DNA of 64,000 nucleotides from an uncultured Carboxylicivirga sp. (GCF_963668385.1 NZ_OY764327.1:248001-312000); one strand, 5' to 3'. Shown: positions 6,339-16,395, numbered from the stretch's first letter. Notes: generated from the sequence alone by a model not told the origin. Numbers and translations: made by a program.

Positions 6339-9300
6339 CGTTCAGTTCGTAGGTTATTTCAACTAAAGTACCATTTTTAGCGGGATCTGCCTCCCCTTTA
6401 TTTTTGATATCTAATCCAATTTCCAATTGATAGGATTCTTTCATCACCTCGAGCCTACGCTTAGACAAAGCAATACCCTGCCCATTGAGCAAGGTATTTT
6501 TAACTTCGGAATAACCGCCTCCATTATCATCAACACAACAGAGTAACTTATTATTATGTAACTGGAATGATATTCGTATTCGTCCCTTTTCCTTTAGTTT
6601 TGAAACTCCATGAATAACAGCATTTTCAACAAAGGGCTGAACCATCAATCCGGGAATTTCTATCAGATCTGTCTCCAGATTAGGATCAACCTCCAAATGA
6701 TAATCGAAGCCAAAACGAAGAGCCTCTAGTTTCAGATATGTTTGCAAAGCTTCTATTTCGCTGGCCAAAGGAATCAACACCTTATTGGAGTCGTTTAAAA
6801 CCTGCCGCATCAAACCCGAGAACTCAGAAATATATAAACAAGCCTCCTCGTTTCGATCATCACTCACCAAATGCTGAATAGAGTTTAGCGTATTAAACAT
6901 GAAATGTGGATTCAGTTGAGAACGGATCGCTTTTAATTCCAATTGCACCTTTTCGCGTTTACGAGCCTCTTCCCTTTCAAATTGTTTCTGACGCATTTTA
7001 AAGTAAAACCATACCAAAGCACTTATCAACATTATCACAGCCACACTTCCATAAATGTAACTCTTCTGAATCTTTGACTTTGAAAATTCAGGTTGCTTAA
7101 GATGAATATATTCAGATAAAACATGGGCGTATTGAAAGAATCGATCATTGCCCACCCCAATATCAGAATTAAGATGTTTATCCCACAATAATTCGAACTC
7201 TCCCTTTGAGTTAATTAAAAAGGCTGAGTTGGATTTGGTTGCTTTGTAGTTTAAGGTTTCAGAATTATTCCACTCTGGATTTAACAATACATCACCCGTA
7301 TAGAATTTTCTAATTTCACTAATTAACTTATAATTCGCTGTCTTATCCGTTACAACCAATAAAGTTTTAAACGGCCCTTGTACCGAATCATTCAAAAGTT
7401 GCAAAAAACGCAGATTTGAATTATTAACATCATCCTGCACTTTTTTAAACACTACATACACCCATTGTCCTTGATAATCAGATAGGCTAATATTTTTTCC
7501 ATCCATATTAGGTAAAGTAAAATCAGGAGCTGGCTTGCCTTCCTTCATTACAGAATAATCTCCTAACTGTCGCTTAAACGTATTGGCTAATTCGGTGAAT
7601 GGATATTTTTCCTGAAATTCATTTAGCATCTTCTCTGCCAGTTCAAGATTTACCTTTTGAATGGCTTCATTTAAATATTTCCCTTCAGAATAATAAAGAA
7701 CCTCACCTTCCAGCAACACTTTAGCTAAATTATATTGCACCTCAGTCCCATTATTCTTCCATCTGTACCTTTGAAGGTCATCAGATTTAATCTTAATATA
7801 AGTATCGATAAAAGCTCTGGTTTTATTGGTTTCAGGATAAATATACAAGGCACTTTCCATCTCCTCCATCCATTTTACATGAAGCTCCTTTAAATCCTTA
7901 ATTAAATTACGCGACACATAATTAGAACCTTTCATTGAATAATTTATGTTGACAAAAAGATTTGTTTTAATATACTTTTTTGCCCATGTTGTTAATGGTT
8001 TATCCTTAATTTGCTGCTCCAATAAATGAACCTGATCCCACATCTTTTGTATTAGCGAATCAACATTCTCACCTTCAGTAACAGTATATGGCTTAATCTG
8101 ACTATTAATGTTATCAAGTAAATTAAATTTTAAAGCTGATTTTCCACCAAAGCTCCATTCCGGCTTCTCTGTTTGATTATTGATATTGATTTCCAATTCA
8201 TCACCAGGCTCTAAAAAAATATCTTTAGCAAAAGTCAGATCAGAGGTTATTGCTCCCACACGCAATGTTAAATCCATTGGTCGATGCAAGTCAAAAGTTA
8301 ATTCGAAAGTACCATCCTCTCCTATCTTAAATACTTGCTTCTGAAAGGACTCATAATCGGGGTAACGCTGTTTCATATACAAACTACCTGTAGTGGCTGC
8401 ATTCCCTATAATCACGCCTTTTAAAACAACACGATTAGATCTATTATCTTCTACACCGTAATTAACAAAACTGGCAACTCGCCCAAAAACGTTCGAGAAA
8501 TTATTATACCCAGTTACTCCTTTAGATTCATCGTCATCATAAAACTCTTTATTGCTTTTTATTTCTCCCTTCACAAATCTACCTTTTGACTTAGAAAACA
8601 ATAAAGTATCGGCCATAAATGGAAGATACTGTTCCATGTCTCCATTATTCAATATACATATATCATATTTATAGGGTGAAGTCGTAGCCTTGTAGATAAC
8701 ATTTAGCAGATCAGAAGCATCTGCAACTTTTACGACATTAGATGCTAAGTCCAATCGAGGAAAGATATTTTGAATCACCTTTTTAAATTCTACTGCAGAA
8801 AATGCTGTTCGAAAACTGGTATTATAAAACTGATTGAAGCTATCGGAGAATTTTTTATTCAGTATATCTTCATAAATATCTTCAATACCTTCAACAGTTA
8901 ACACCTTTCCTTGCTTATCGAGGGTAATAGTAAACGATTTATTTACCAGTTCTTTAAAAATATTTTCATAACTATCAATCGCATAATTGGGTATTTGAGT
9001 ATCGTAGCATCGATTGTTGTGCCATCGAACTACCCTTTGAATGTCCACCTTCATTTTGGTTACTCCTCTACTATTACTGAGAGGTTGAAACAGAAAATAA
9101 AAATCAATTGAAGTAGGATTTAACTCATTAACATCAATAACAGATTGCATTGATAATTTATTATAAACCAGCCCATAGCTCCTGGATTTTACTACAAATG
9201 CATCGCCAGGGGTAAAAGTATATTTTAGTGCTGAGGAAGTATTTGCATGAGATATTGCAATATGAGTTATTAAGAAAGTTAAAAACAGAAGCTTCTTCAT
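6331..9300 (-). CDS. LytS-type histidine kinase with periplasmic thioredoxin-like domain
   Basis: A 989-residue sensor kinase. Residues 1-19 are a signal peptide. The long extracytoplasmic part ends in a region (about 610-735, GKPAPDFTLPNMDGKNISLSDYQGQWVYVVF) that matches the start of AhpC/TlpA thioredoxin-like domains. The CxxC or peroxidatic cysteine is missing: VFKKVQDD stands where WCxxC is expected. Before it, a strand-rich segment (DLTFAKDIFLEPGDELEININNQ) resembles the DUF4369-like N-terminal domain of Bacteroidota TlpA proteins. One membrane helix lies at about 742-763. The His_kinase domain follows, with QLNPHFMFNTLNS (H799), then an HATPase region (FVENAVIHG; DDNGGGYS). It is paired with the LytTR regulator. 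The sensor looks like a disulfide-reductase scaffold turned into a receptor (inference). Confidence 0.88.
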   Translation of the reverse strand: MKKLLFLTFLITHIAISHANTSSALKYTFTPGDAFVVKSRSYGLVYNKLSMQSVIDVNELNPTSIDFYFLFQPLSNSRGVTKMKVDIQRVVRWHNNRCYDTQIPNYAIDSYENIFKELVNKSFTITLDKQGKVLTVEGIEDIYEDILNKKFSDSFNQFYNTSFRTAFSAVEFKKVIQNIFPRLDLASNVVKVADASDLLNVIYKATTSPYKYDICILNNGDMEQYLPFMADTLLFSKSKGRFVKGEIKSNKEFYDDDESKGVTGYNNFSNVFGRVASFVNYGVEDNRSNRVVLKGVIIGNAATTGSLYMKQRYPDYESFQKQVFKIGEDGTFELTFDLHRPMDLTLRVGAITSDLTFAKDIFLEPGDELEININNQTEKPEWSFGGKSALKFNLLDNINSQIKPYTVTEGENVDSLIQKMWDQVHLLEQQIKDKPLTTWAKKYIKTNLFVNINYSMKGSNYVSRNLIKDLKELHVKWMEEMESALYIYPETNKTRAFIDTYIKIKSDDLQRYRWKNNGTEVQYNLAKVLLEGEVLYYSEGKYLNEAIQKVNLELAEKMLNEFQEKYPFTELANTFKRQLGDYSVMKEGKPAPDFTLPNMDGKNISLSDYQGQWVYVVFKKVQDDVNNSNLRFLQLLNDSVQGPFKTLLVVTDKTANYKLISEIRKFYTGDVLLNPEWNNSETLNYKATKSNSAFLINSKGEFELLWDKHLNSDIGVGNDRFFQYAHVLSEYIHLKQPEFSKSKIQKSYIYGSVAVIMLISALVWFYFKMRQKQFEREEARKREKVQLELKAIRSQLNPHFMFNTLNSIQHLVSDDRNEEACLYISEFSGLMRQVLNDSNKVLIPLASEIEALQTYLKLEALRFGFDYHLEVDPNLETDLIEIPGLMVQPFVENAVIHGVSKLKEKGRIRISFQLHNNKLLCCVDDNGGGYSEVKNTLLNGQGIALSKRRLEVMKESYQLEIGLDIKNKGEADPAKNGTLVEITYELNDV

Positions 9301-9768
9301 AGGTTTAAGATTTTAATGTAAAGGTTGAAATTTCTTCGACACCAAATATCATAAACATAAGAAAAGTTTCACATCCAAATGAGTATGTGGTATTATTTTA
9401 TGAGTATTGGTAGAAAGAGTCCCACACAGTATACAGATTCGAAAGGACGTCTATAAATGATTATCAATTATACGATGCCCCAATTTTCGATTAGCTAAGC
9501 AGTCCCGAAGACCGTATGTAAAAGCATAGAACGTAAGAGCTATGTATGAGTGACAACATCTTACAAAGTCCAGGAATGACACCTGTAGCTATGAACCAAG
9601 TCAAAAGTGATATAATTAATTAAAATGGACTCAGGACTTATAGCTTCGGACTCTTAATGTTAATTTGTTAAGTCGTTGTATAATTGCTATGCAGTCCCGA
9701 AGGGACGTTTGTTCCAGCATAGTACGTAAGTGCTATGAACAAATAAATATGACCAATAAAATTTTGCG
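9301..9768. repeat. Intergenic region with two diverged repeat copies
   Basis: From about 9412 to 9745 there are diverged fragments of the mosaic repeat family in plus orientation. Recognisable modules are a damaged GTCCC hairpin (9508), AGCATAGAACGTAAGAGCTATG (about 9531), the CAAGTCAAAAGTGATATAATTAATT spacer, GGACTTATAGCTTCGGAC, GCAGTCCCGAAGGGACGT (about 9691) and AGCATAGTACGTAAGTGCTATG (about 9717). The 110 bases next to the kinase gene contain only its upstream region, with GATATTTG as a possible -7 box. No gene was seen. Confidence 0.7.
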
Positions 9769-10200
9769 TTAATTAAACACCTGGCGTTTACGAATCAGGT
9801 TATTTTTAATATAGCGTTGAAGTCTTTCGTCGCGATACTCCAGCCATTCCATTCTAACGTCAGGAAAATGTTTGATAGCCGTAATAAAATGACCTATTCC
9901 ATCCGATTTACGAAGTGCAGCCACTAAGCTTCTGGTGACTTCGATATCTTCCTGCTCCTGCGAAAAATCCATCATCAGATTATACATCTCACGAGAATTC
10001 ATACCCTGAACCTGAACATACTCTTCGGGATTTCTCTCGATATTATCCATATCAAAATTGGTCCCATCATTAAAATCGATAAAACCATCAAATTCCGGAA
10101 TAGCAGTTACTTTGCCCGTAGGTTTGTGTACATAAACCGAATAACCGTTATCGAGCAAGCGAACAATGTTTTGAAGTGTTGAAATTGAAGTAACATTCAT
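9769..10200 (-). CDS. UPF0158 family protein
   Basis: A 143-residue soluble protein with the pattern of UPF0158 proteins. An acidic middle (DFNDGTNFDMDNIERNPEEYVQV) is followed by the helix SREMYNLMMDFSQEQ. The ending (GIGHFITAIKHFPDVRMEWLEYRDERLQRYIKNNL) matches the family's typical phenylalanine, WxxYRDxRL and basic tail. No enzymatic function is established for the family. It sits alone between repeat copies and the first TPR kinase, with its own upstream gap of about 135 bases. Confidence 0.65.
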   Translation of the reverse strand: MNVTSISTLQNIVRLLDNGYSVYVHKPTGKVTAIPEFDGFIDFNDGTNFDMDNIERNPEEYVQVQGMNSREMYNLMMDFSQEQEDIEVTRSLVAALRKSDGIGHFITAIKHFPDVRMEWLEYRDERLQRYIKNNLIRKRQVFN

Positions 10201-10335
10201 GGCTCAATTATTATAGGTTTAACAATACGCTAGCTGAAAAAGAGTCTCTTTTAAGTTCTATAAAATTATCGTTTTTTTAATTAAAGACAAGTCGAAGTCT
10301 GTTAAATTAAGTTGATTTTTTGTTGCAATAAGATT

Positions 10336-12396
10336 CTAATTTATGACTGATGCGACTACTTGACTTGGCTCAGTTTCTTTATCAGAGATAATATTACAAG
10401 GAATAGTAAACCAAACTTTTGTACCCTTATTGAGCCACGAACTAGCGGCTATACGCCCTTTGTGTTGCTCTACAAACTCTTTACACAAAATCAATCCCAA
10501 ACCAGTTCCTTTTACTCCAGCTCTATCTTCAATAAAAAAAGTTTCTTTCTTTTCAAACAGTCTGTTAGCTTGTTCGGCATTCATTCCTGTACCTTCATCT
10601 TCAACACATATTTGTGTCTCTAACTTATTTTGTTTGGCCGAAATTGTTATACAACCGCCATTTGGGGAAAATTTTACAGCATTCGAAATTAAATTACGGA
10701 GTATAGTGCTAAGCATATTAACATCGGCTGTAATAATTAAGTCATCAGAAATATTATACTTAAAAGTATTTTTTTGAGCTTGCGAAACTTGAACACATTG
10801 TATTGCCAATGGTAAAACTAAGAATTGCGATGGTTTAAACTCAATTTGTCCTTTTTGTGAATTTGCCCAGGTTAGTAAATTCTCCAATAAAAAATACGAA
10901 CTATTGGAAGCCGCACTTGCAGCTTCCAACAAATTTTTAAAATCCTGTTTATCAAAATCATTTAATCCTTTATACAATTCGGTTAGTTCTTTTAAACTAC
11001 CAATAGGCCCACGTAAATCATGACCAATTATAGATAAAATCCGATCCTTAGCCTGATTCGCAACCTTTAATTCCTCGTTTATCTCTTCTATTTTGTTTTT
11101 ATGCTTTTGTAAATTACTCTCCGACTGTTTTAAACCTAATCGTTGACTATTCATCAGATACCCTAAAACAATTAACATCACAATCAGAGAAACACCAAAT
11201 ATTATAAACTGCCGTTGCTTTTCAACGACTGCTTTATTAAGTGCTTCTTCTTTTTGAAGTAAAGCAATATTTTGGTCACGATCCTCTATCTCTATACTCT
11301 TTTGTAAATCAATCAACTTATCCGAAAAAGCAACTTCATTTAGCGAATCCTTTAAATCCTTGTACACATCCAGCTCCTCATCTGCCAACTGTGACTGATT
11401 CGTTAAATGAAACAATCGCAACCTGTTATAACTTAACGACAATAAATAATCGGTAGCCACATGCGGATTTTGAAGGATAAGTTTTTGTATTCTTTTTTCA
11501 ACAGAAATGGCTTTGCTTGCATCTTTTCGTCGGAGATTCAAATTAAATAAATTCATAAGCGATGAAGCAACACCTATTGAATCATTATTTTTTTCCCTTA
11601 GTCTCAATGCCTCAGTCAATTTTATTTCTGCACTATCTAGCCTGTCTAGGTTTAAATAAGCCATCGCCATGTTATTTTTAACGCGCGCCAGCTTAAGTTC
11701 ATCTCCTTGTTGTAATCTTGCCTCTTCTATTTTTTTATAATAATGTAATGCACTTACATAATCACATATTTTAAAATAATAGTTCGCAAAATTTAACTTT
11801 AACATCTGACAATACAATTCATTAATAGGATATTGATTTGCTATTGCCTCGGTTTTTGAAAAATAGTTTTTCGCATATGGATAATTACCATTCTGAGTAA
11901 AGTAGATAGCAATATACATTGTTGCAAGAAAAGCCCTATTATAGTTTTCTTCCTTTATAAAAAGCATGTTCGCCTTTTCAAAAAACGTAATTACCTCTTC
12001 AGGGTGATATTGCAGTGAACTAACCTCACCTTTATAAAAATAACAATAAGCAATACCCAGAGTACAATCCTGTGTTTCAAAAACAGGTATACAATTATCT
12101 AAGATAGATGGTATCAAATCAATTTGATTGTTAACAAGTAAACATTTACATAGCTGAAGTAAATAATGAGGTTTGCTTATCTGATCAAAATGTTCGATTT
12201 GATTGCATAAATCCTCGATAGGTAAATCTTGATTTCTTAATTGTTGGAAAATACTACTTGCATTCTCTGCAAAATCTTTCGATGAATCATAAATATTTTG
12301 CAATTGATTTTCGGCAATCGTAACATTACACGCACTAATTGCCAAAATAAAAGCAAAAACTATTCTCAAATAATAAATTAATCCCTTATTAATCAT
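10336..12396 (-). CDS. TPR-domain sensor histidine kinase
   Basis: A 686-residue kinase with an N-terminal signal or anchor sequence (about 9-28), tetratricopeptide-like helices (about 75-330, best seen in ARVKNNMAMAYLNLDRLDSAE), one membrane helix (about 398-416) and a short coiled coil. HisKA carries H459 in SIIGHDLRGP. The HATPase domain shows N and G boxes NAVKFSPNGG, DEGTGM and GTGLGL. No response regulator is adjacent. It is a paralogue of the kinase starting at 14919 and shares its whole layout, including the segment IEIEDRDQNIALLQKEEAL before the membrane helix. A -7-like TAATTTTG lies at 12409-12416, giving a very short leader. Confidence 0.88.
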   Translation of the reverse strand: MINKGLIYYLRIVFAFILAISACNVTIAENQLQNIYDSSKDFAENASSIFQQLRNQDLPIEDLCNQIEHFDQISKPHYLLQLCKCLLVNNQIDLIPSILDNCIPVFETQDCTLGIAYCYFYKGEVSSLQYHPEEVITFFEKANMLFIKEENYNRAFLATMYIAIYFTQNGNYPYAKNYFSKTEAIANQYPINELYCQMLKLNFANYYFKICDYVSALHYYKKIEEARLQQGDELKLARVKNNMAMAYLNLDRLDSAEIKLTEALRLREKNNDSIGVASSLMNLFNLNLRRKDASKAISVEKRIQKLILQNPHVATDYLLSLSYNRLRLFHLTNQSQLADEELDVYKDLKDSLNEVAFSDKLIDLQKSIEIEDRDQNIALLQKEEALNKAVVEKQRQFIIFGVSLIVMLIVLGYLMNSQRLGLKQSESNLQKHKNKIEEINEELKVANQAKDRILSIIGHDLRGPIGSLKELTELYKGLNDFDKQDFKNLLEAASAASNSSYFLLENLLTWANSQKGQIEFKPSQFLVLPLAIQCVQVSQAQKNTFKYNISDDLIITADVNMLSTILRNLISNAVKFSPNGGCITISAKQNKLETQICVEDEGTGMNAEQANRLFEKKETFFIEDRAGVKGTGLGLILCKEFVEQHKGRIAASSWLNKGTKVWFTIPCNIISDKETEPSQVVASVIN

Positions 12397-12408
12397 TATA
12401 ATACTTTA

Positions 12409-12416
12409 CAAAATTA
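12409..12416 (-). promoter_or_regulatory. Candidate -7 box of the TPR kinase gene
   Basis: The minus-strand TAATTTTG matches TAnnTTTG and ends 13 bases before the ATG, implying a leader of only a few bases. No TTTG was found at the expected -33 distance. Confidence 0.4.
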
Positions 12417-12556
12417 AAAGTATTTAAACATTTTGGAGCGTAATACCTGAATGAATTACAACGGATAAAGATAGAAAAAAGTATATTGTTATATGTTAAG
12501 TTTGAATTTATTCATTCTAATTAAGTATCCATATAGGGTATTTAGCATCTTGTAGA

Positions 12557-12880
12557 TACAGTCGCCCCTACAGGGCTCCAATTAGCAATACCTATTACAC
12601 AGCACTCCTCTTCGACAAGCTCAGTATCGTACTGTCCTGTTACAGTCAGGCTTACAGCCTTCTTCTAACTACTGCATCATATGAACCAAGTCAAAGTTCA
12701 TAAGGGAAATAGCTATATAATTGATAACAGTCTAACTGCTGAGTTTTATTTTTTTAATTGTCGAGTTGTTGAATTGCGTAACTGTTGAGGCTATCAGCCA
12801 AAGGCTAGTAGCTAACAGCTAAGTAGTCCCAAAGGGCCGTTTGTAAAAGCATTGTACGTAAGTGCTATGTAAGAATGACG
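12557..12880 (+). repeat. Mosaic interspersed repeat, near-complete copy
   Basis: A plus-orientation copy: GCCCCTACAGGGC, then CAGCACTCC...GTACTGTCCTG, AGGCTTACAGCCT, CCAAGTCAAAGTTC, GCTATCAGCCAAAGGCTAGTAGC, a damaged GTCCCAAAGGGCC hairpin and AGCATTGTACGTAAGTGCTATG. It ends a few bases before the stop codon of the second TPR kinase. The gap 12397-12885 holds nothing else recognisable apart from the promoter of the first kinase. Confidence 0.8.
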
Positions 12881-12885
12881 ACTAC

Positions 12886-14919
12886 CTAATTTAACACAGC
12901 AGAGTTTTCATGTATTGGAGCTATTTTAACTTCCTCGATATTCAAAGGTATAGTAAAGCACACTTGCGTACCTTTATTAGTTTTTGAATCGGCCCAGATA
13001 CGACCGTTATGTCGCTCTACAAACTCGCGACATAAAATTAAACCCAATCCCGTGCCTTTGGCATTGTATCCGGCCTCGATATAATACGTTTCCTTTTGCG
13101 TAAACAAAACTTCAGCCTGATCGGCACTCATACCATAGCCACTATCAGTAATGGAAATAAGCGTTTCAACATTATTTTGGACAGCCGAAATAGTTACACA
13201 ACTTTCGGGTGGTGAGTACTTAACTGCATTAGATACCAAATTACGCACTACAGTACGAATCATATTGAGGTCGGCCGTTAACTTTAGATTTGGATGAATA
13301 TCGAATTTAAAACCTACATGGCGGGTATTTATGGAGCTATCGAGCAAATCAACACATTGTTTTACCAATGGATACAAAGGAGCATTTACCGGCATGAAAT
13401 TTATTTGGCCTCGTTGCGAATTGGCCCAGGTTAACAAATTCTCGAGCAGATGATACGAACCTGTTGAAGCCTCGCGCGCTGCTTTTATCAACGATTTAAA
13501 ATCTTCTTCTTCGTAGGTAGGTAAATCTACATATAAATCTATCAACTCTTTTAAACCTCCAATGGGCCCGCGCAAATCATGACCTATAATAGATAAAATA
13601 CGGTCTTTGGCCTGATTGGATAGATCTAGGTTGTCGTTCATTGCCTGAATACGGTCTTGTTGTTTTTTTAAATCACACTCCGACTTTTTAAGCTTTATGC
13701 GCTGACGATTAATAAAATAACCCAATACTATTAACACCAAAACAACCACGCTTATGGACACAATTACTATAAACTGGTTATTTAAACGGGCTTCTTTTAA
13801 CTCATCTTCTTTTTGTAGTAAGGCTATATTTTTATCCCGCTCTTTTATCTCAAAGCTTTTTTGCATTTCAACTAGTTTGTCGGAAAAAGCAATATTTGAG
13901 AGGGAATCTTTTAAAGAACCATATATTCCTAATTCTTTACGTAATTTTCCGGAATTTTTTATTAAGGCATAGTAACTTATTTTATTATAACTATAATTGA
14001 CCTTATCTTTCAAATCTATAGAATACAAATCTGAAAGCCTATTAATTTCTTCATAAATGACACTTGCTTCATTAATATTTTCCGTTGTAATTGCAATTCT
14101 AAAAAGATTCTGCTGGGCTAAAATAATGTTTAAAGTGTCTTCGGTTTTATATCTAATTTGCAAAGCTCTATTTATATAATATTTAGCTTTATTATAGTCT
14201 TGATGAGTTCTTAAGTATATGACTCCAATATTATTATAGATATTTGCTTTAAAGCCTTTATCAGCACTTTCCTCAGCGTATTGGAGACATTCAAAAAAGT
14301 ATTTTTGAGCTAAATCATATTTTTTTCTTTCTGAGAGTAGATTAGCATAGTTAAAAAATGCAAAAATTTTAAGCTTTTTATTACTTGTTTGATCAAGATA
14401 ATCTATAATATTAGAATAAGATTTTTCAGCTAAAGTTAGATTCTTATATTTAGAATGATGATTAGCAATTGTTATAGTGGCTTTTATAAGATTGTCAATA
14501 TCATTAAGATTTTTGAATATTGAAATTGAAGCCGAAAGATTAATTAGGCCTTCATCAATTCTTTTTAATTTTAAATAAGAATTCCCTAAGTACATCAAAC
14601 AGATACTCTCATTTAATTTATAGTTTAATTGATTTAATATAGGTATGGCAACTTCATAATTCTTAGAACAGTCTATGTATTTTTTTTCTTTATAATGAAT
14701 ATCACCTAAAAGAATATTTAATAGTGCTTTTTTTTCTAATTTATCTTTATTTAATGTGTCAATAATATTTCTAATACTTTCTTTGTTAGTTATTTCATTT
14801 CTAATCTCATTCTTTATATTGGTAAATTCAGACTCATTATATCCTTTAGTCTCTAAAAAAGAAAAACAAAAAGAGCTCAAAAAAAACAATCTAATAGATA
14901 TGTATTTAATTGAGCTCAT
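12886..14919 (-). CDS. TPR-domain sensor histidine kinase (paralogue)
   Basis: A 677-residue kinase with the same plan as the kinase at 10336-12396: N-terminal hydrophobic signal (about 8-25), TPR-like helices (about 60-330, e.g. FAFFNYANLLSERKKYDLAQ and ANIYNNIGVIYLRTHQDYNK), a membrane helix near 380-400, HisKA with GHDLRGPIGGLKELIDLY and an HATPase domain (NAVKYSPPES; DSGYGM; GTGLGL). The two share most of their kinase sequence but diverge in the sensor half. The 5' half is visibly richer in A/T than the kinase half, suggesting separate histories. A 120-residue gene lies 22 bases upstream and is probably in the same transcript. No cognate regulator is adjacent. Confidence 0.88.
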   Translation of the reverse strand: MSSIKYISIRLFFLSSFCFSFLETKGYNESEFTNIKNEIRNEITNKESIRNIIDTLNKDKLEKKALLNILLGDIHYKEKKYIDCSKNYEVAIPILNQLNYKLNESICLMYLGNSYLKLKRIDEGLINLSASISIFKNLNDIDNLIKATITIANHHSKYKNLTLAEKSYSNIIDYLDQTSNKKLKIFAFFNYANLLSERKKYDLAQKYFFECLQYAEESADKGFKANIYNNIGVIYLRTHQDYNKAKYYINRALQIRYKTEDTLNIILAQQNLFRIAITTENINEASVIYEEINRLSDLYSIDLKDKVNYSYNKISYYALIKNSGKLRKELGIYGSLKDSLSNIAFSDKLVEMQKSFEIKERDKNIALLQKEDELKEARLNNQFIVIVSISVVVLVLIVLGYFINRQRIKLKKSECDLKKQQDRIQAMNDNLDLSNQAKDRILSIIGHDLRGPIGGLKELIDLYVDLPTYEEEDFKSLIKAAREASTGSYHLLENLLTWANSQRGQINFMPVNAPLYPLVKQCVDLLDSSINTRHVGFKFDIHPNLKLTADLNMIRTVVRNLVSNAVKYSPPESCVTISAVQNNVETLISITDSGYGMSADQAEVLFTQKETYYIEAGYNAKGTGLGLILCREFVERHNGRIWADSKTNKGTQVCFTIPLNIEEVKIAPIHENSAVLN

Positions 14920-14941
14920 TGACTTTTGTCTAATTTTTAAA

Positions 14942-15304
14942 CTAAATTACATCTTGATATTCTAACAGAGAACCAGACTCTTCTTCATCTCCAAGGCTGT
15001 TTTTAGCAATAGGCATCTCTGTTGAAATCAACTTAACTTTCACATTCACTCCTCTTTCCAACAAACCAACATCTTCGCGTTTAATGGTAAAGTCGGCGCC
15101 AAAATAATCAAAGTCTGTAGAGGTACCATCGTAAGAGATGGTTAATGGACGATATAAAACATTATCAGCAATTGGGCCTTCACCACTAGTGGTTACTTTG
15201 CTGTCTTTTGGTAAATAAGATACGGTTCGTAGTACAAATTGGGTAATTTTACCATTGCTGTCTTTAACCGTTTCTAAATTTACATAAGGTACTAATTTCT
15301 TCAT
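14942..15304 (-). CDS. Hypothetical protein, 120 residues
   Basis: Not recognised. The protein has no signal peptide or membrane segment and is rich in beta-strand-like stretches (QFVLRTVSYLPKDSK; RPLTISYDGTSTDFDYFGADFTI; VNVKVKLISTEM). It ends in an acidic tail (GDEEESGSLLEYQDVI). It is a good coding candidate because of its clean ATG start (MKKLVPYVNLE) and its spacing of 22 bases ahead of the TPR kinase, which suggests co-transcription. A role in signalling with that kinase is only a guess. Confidence 0.6.
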   Translation of the reverse strand: MKKLVPYVNLETVKDSNGKITQFVLRTVSYLPKDSKVTTSGEGPIADNVLYRPLTISYDGTSTDFDYFGADFTIKREDVGLLERGVNVKVKLISTEMPIAKNSLGDEEESGSLLEYQDVI

Positions 15305-15423
15305 ATTAATTAAGGTAAAATTATAATGGCTGCTAATATAAAAAAAAACAATTTATTACACAGGGTTTTAGTCAAATATTGTTAAGTAATCAAAAAAAGC
15401 TTTTTTGATATATAAATAAAAAA

Positions 15424-15446
15424 ACAATTCCTTTGCAAGGAATAAT
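15424..15446 (+). promoter_or_regulatory. Short inverted repeat before the ZIP transporter gene
   Basis: ATTCCTT-TGC-AAGGAAT is a 7-bp inverted repeat located about 20 bases before the ZIP transporter start codon. Its placement fits an operator or a small leader hairpin. A metal-responsive regulator binding here would be plausible, but nothing in the sequence identifies one. Confidence 0.35.
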
Positions 15447-15463
15447 TTAATATACTAAAAACG

Positions 15464-16273
15464 ATGGAATTTAATGCTGTTTTATTGGCTTTTAGCCTAA
15501 CTCTTTTTGCCGGTTTAAGTACAGGTATCGGAAGTGCTATGGCTTTTTTTGCCAAACGCACTAACACTCGCTTTTTGGCTATATCGCTGGGCTTTTCAGC
15601 CGGCGTGATGATATATGTGTCGTTTGTTGAGATTTTTGTAAAAGCAAAAGATGTGCTGGTCGAAGCATATGGCGAGGCCCCCGGTACATGGTACACTGTT
15701 ATTGCTTTTTTTGGCGGAGTACTTTTTATTGCTTTAATCGATAAGTTTATTCCTTCGGCCGAAAACCCTCATGAGTTACACTCGGTTGAAGAAATGAACC
15801 AACAGCCGCAGGCAAAAGATAAAAAGTTAATGCGCATGGGTATGTTTACGGCATTGGCTATTGGTATACATAATTTTCCCGAAGGATTAGCCACTTTTAC
15901 AGCCGCCTTGCAAGATCCTAACCTGGGTATTGCCATTGCCGTTGCCATTGCCATACATAATATTCCGGAAGGTATTGCAGTGTCGGTTCCTATTTATTAC
16001 GCCACCGGAAGCCGACGCAAGGCGTTTCGTTTAAGTTTTCTCTCGGGCTTATCTGAACCTATTGGTGCTTTAATTGGTTACTTGGTTCTGATGCCGTTTA
16101 TGGGTCCGTTAACATTCGGAATTATATTTGCAGCCGTTGCAGGTATTATGGTGTTTATTTCTCTCGATGAATTATTACCATCAGCACGCGAATATGGCGA
16201 GCATCATTTATCTATTTACGGATTATTTGCCGGAATGGCGGTTATGGCGGTTAGTTTACTACTATTTTTATAA
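15464..16273 (+). CDS. zupT: ZIP family zinc transporter (ZupT-like)
   Basis: An inner-membrane metal importer of the ZIP/ZupT family, 269 residues with about eight hydrophobic segments. The metal-site helices are clear: [13 protein letters not shown] (about 133-145) and [22 protein letters not shown] (about 162-183), each with the HNxPEG signature. The charged loop between helices 3 and 4 ([13 protein letters not shown]) is the family's variable loop. Zinc is the usual substrate, with lower affinity for other divalent ions. Length and spacing agree with E. coli ZupT. It is followed by endonuclease III in the same direction after about 120 bases. Confidence 0.93.
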   Translation: MEFNAVLLAFSLTLFAGLSTGIGSAMAFFAKRTNTRFLAISLGFSAGVMIYVSFVEIFVKAKDVLVEAYGEAPGTWYTVIAFFGGVLFIALIDKFIPSAENPHELHSVEEMNQQPQAKDKKLMRMGMFTALAIGIHNFPEGLATFTAALQDPNLGIAIAVAIAIHNIPEGIAVSVPIYYATGSRRKAFRLSFLSGLSEPIGALIGYLVLMPFMGPLTFGIIFAAVAGIMVFISLDELLPSAREYGEHHLSIYGLFAGMAVMAVSLLLFL

Positions 16274-16395
16274 CTATAATGTACAGGGTAAATTAAACGA
16301 TCATCAAAAAAAAACAACATGAGTAATAATCTGTATCTGATAAAGAATCAAAATCAAAGCAGTTATTAATATCCCGTTAAAAACCTTTGCTATTT

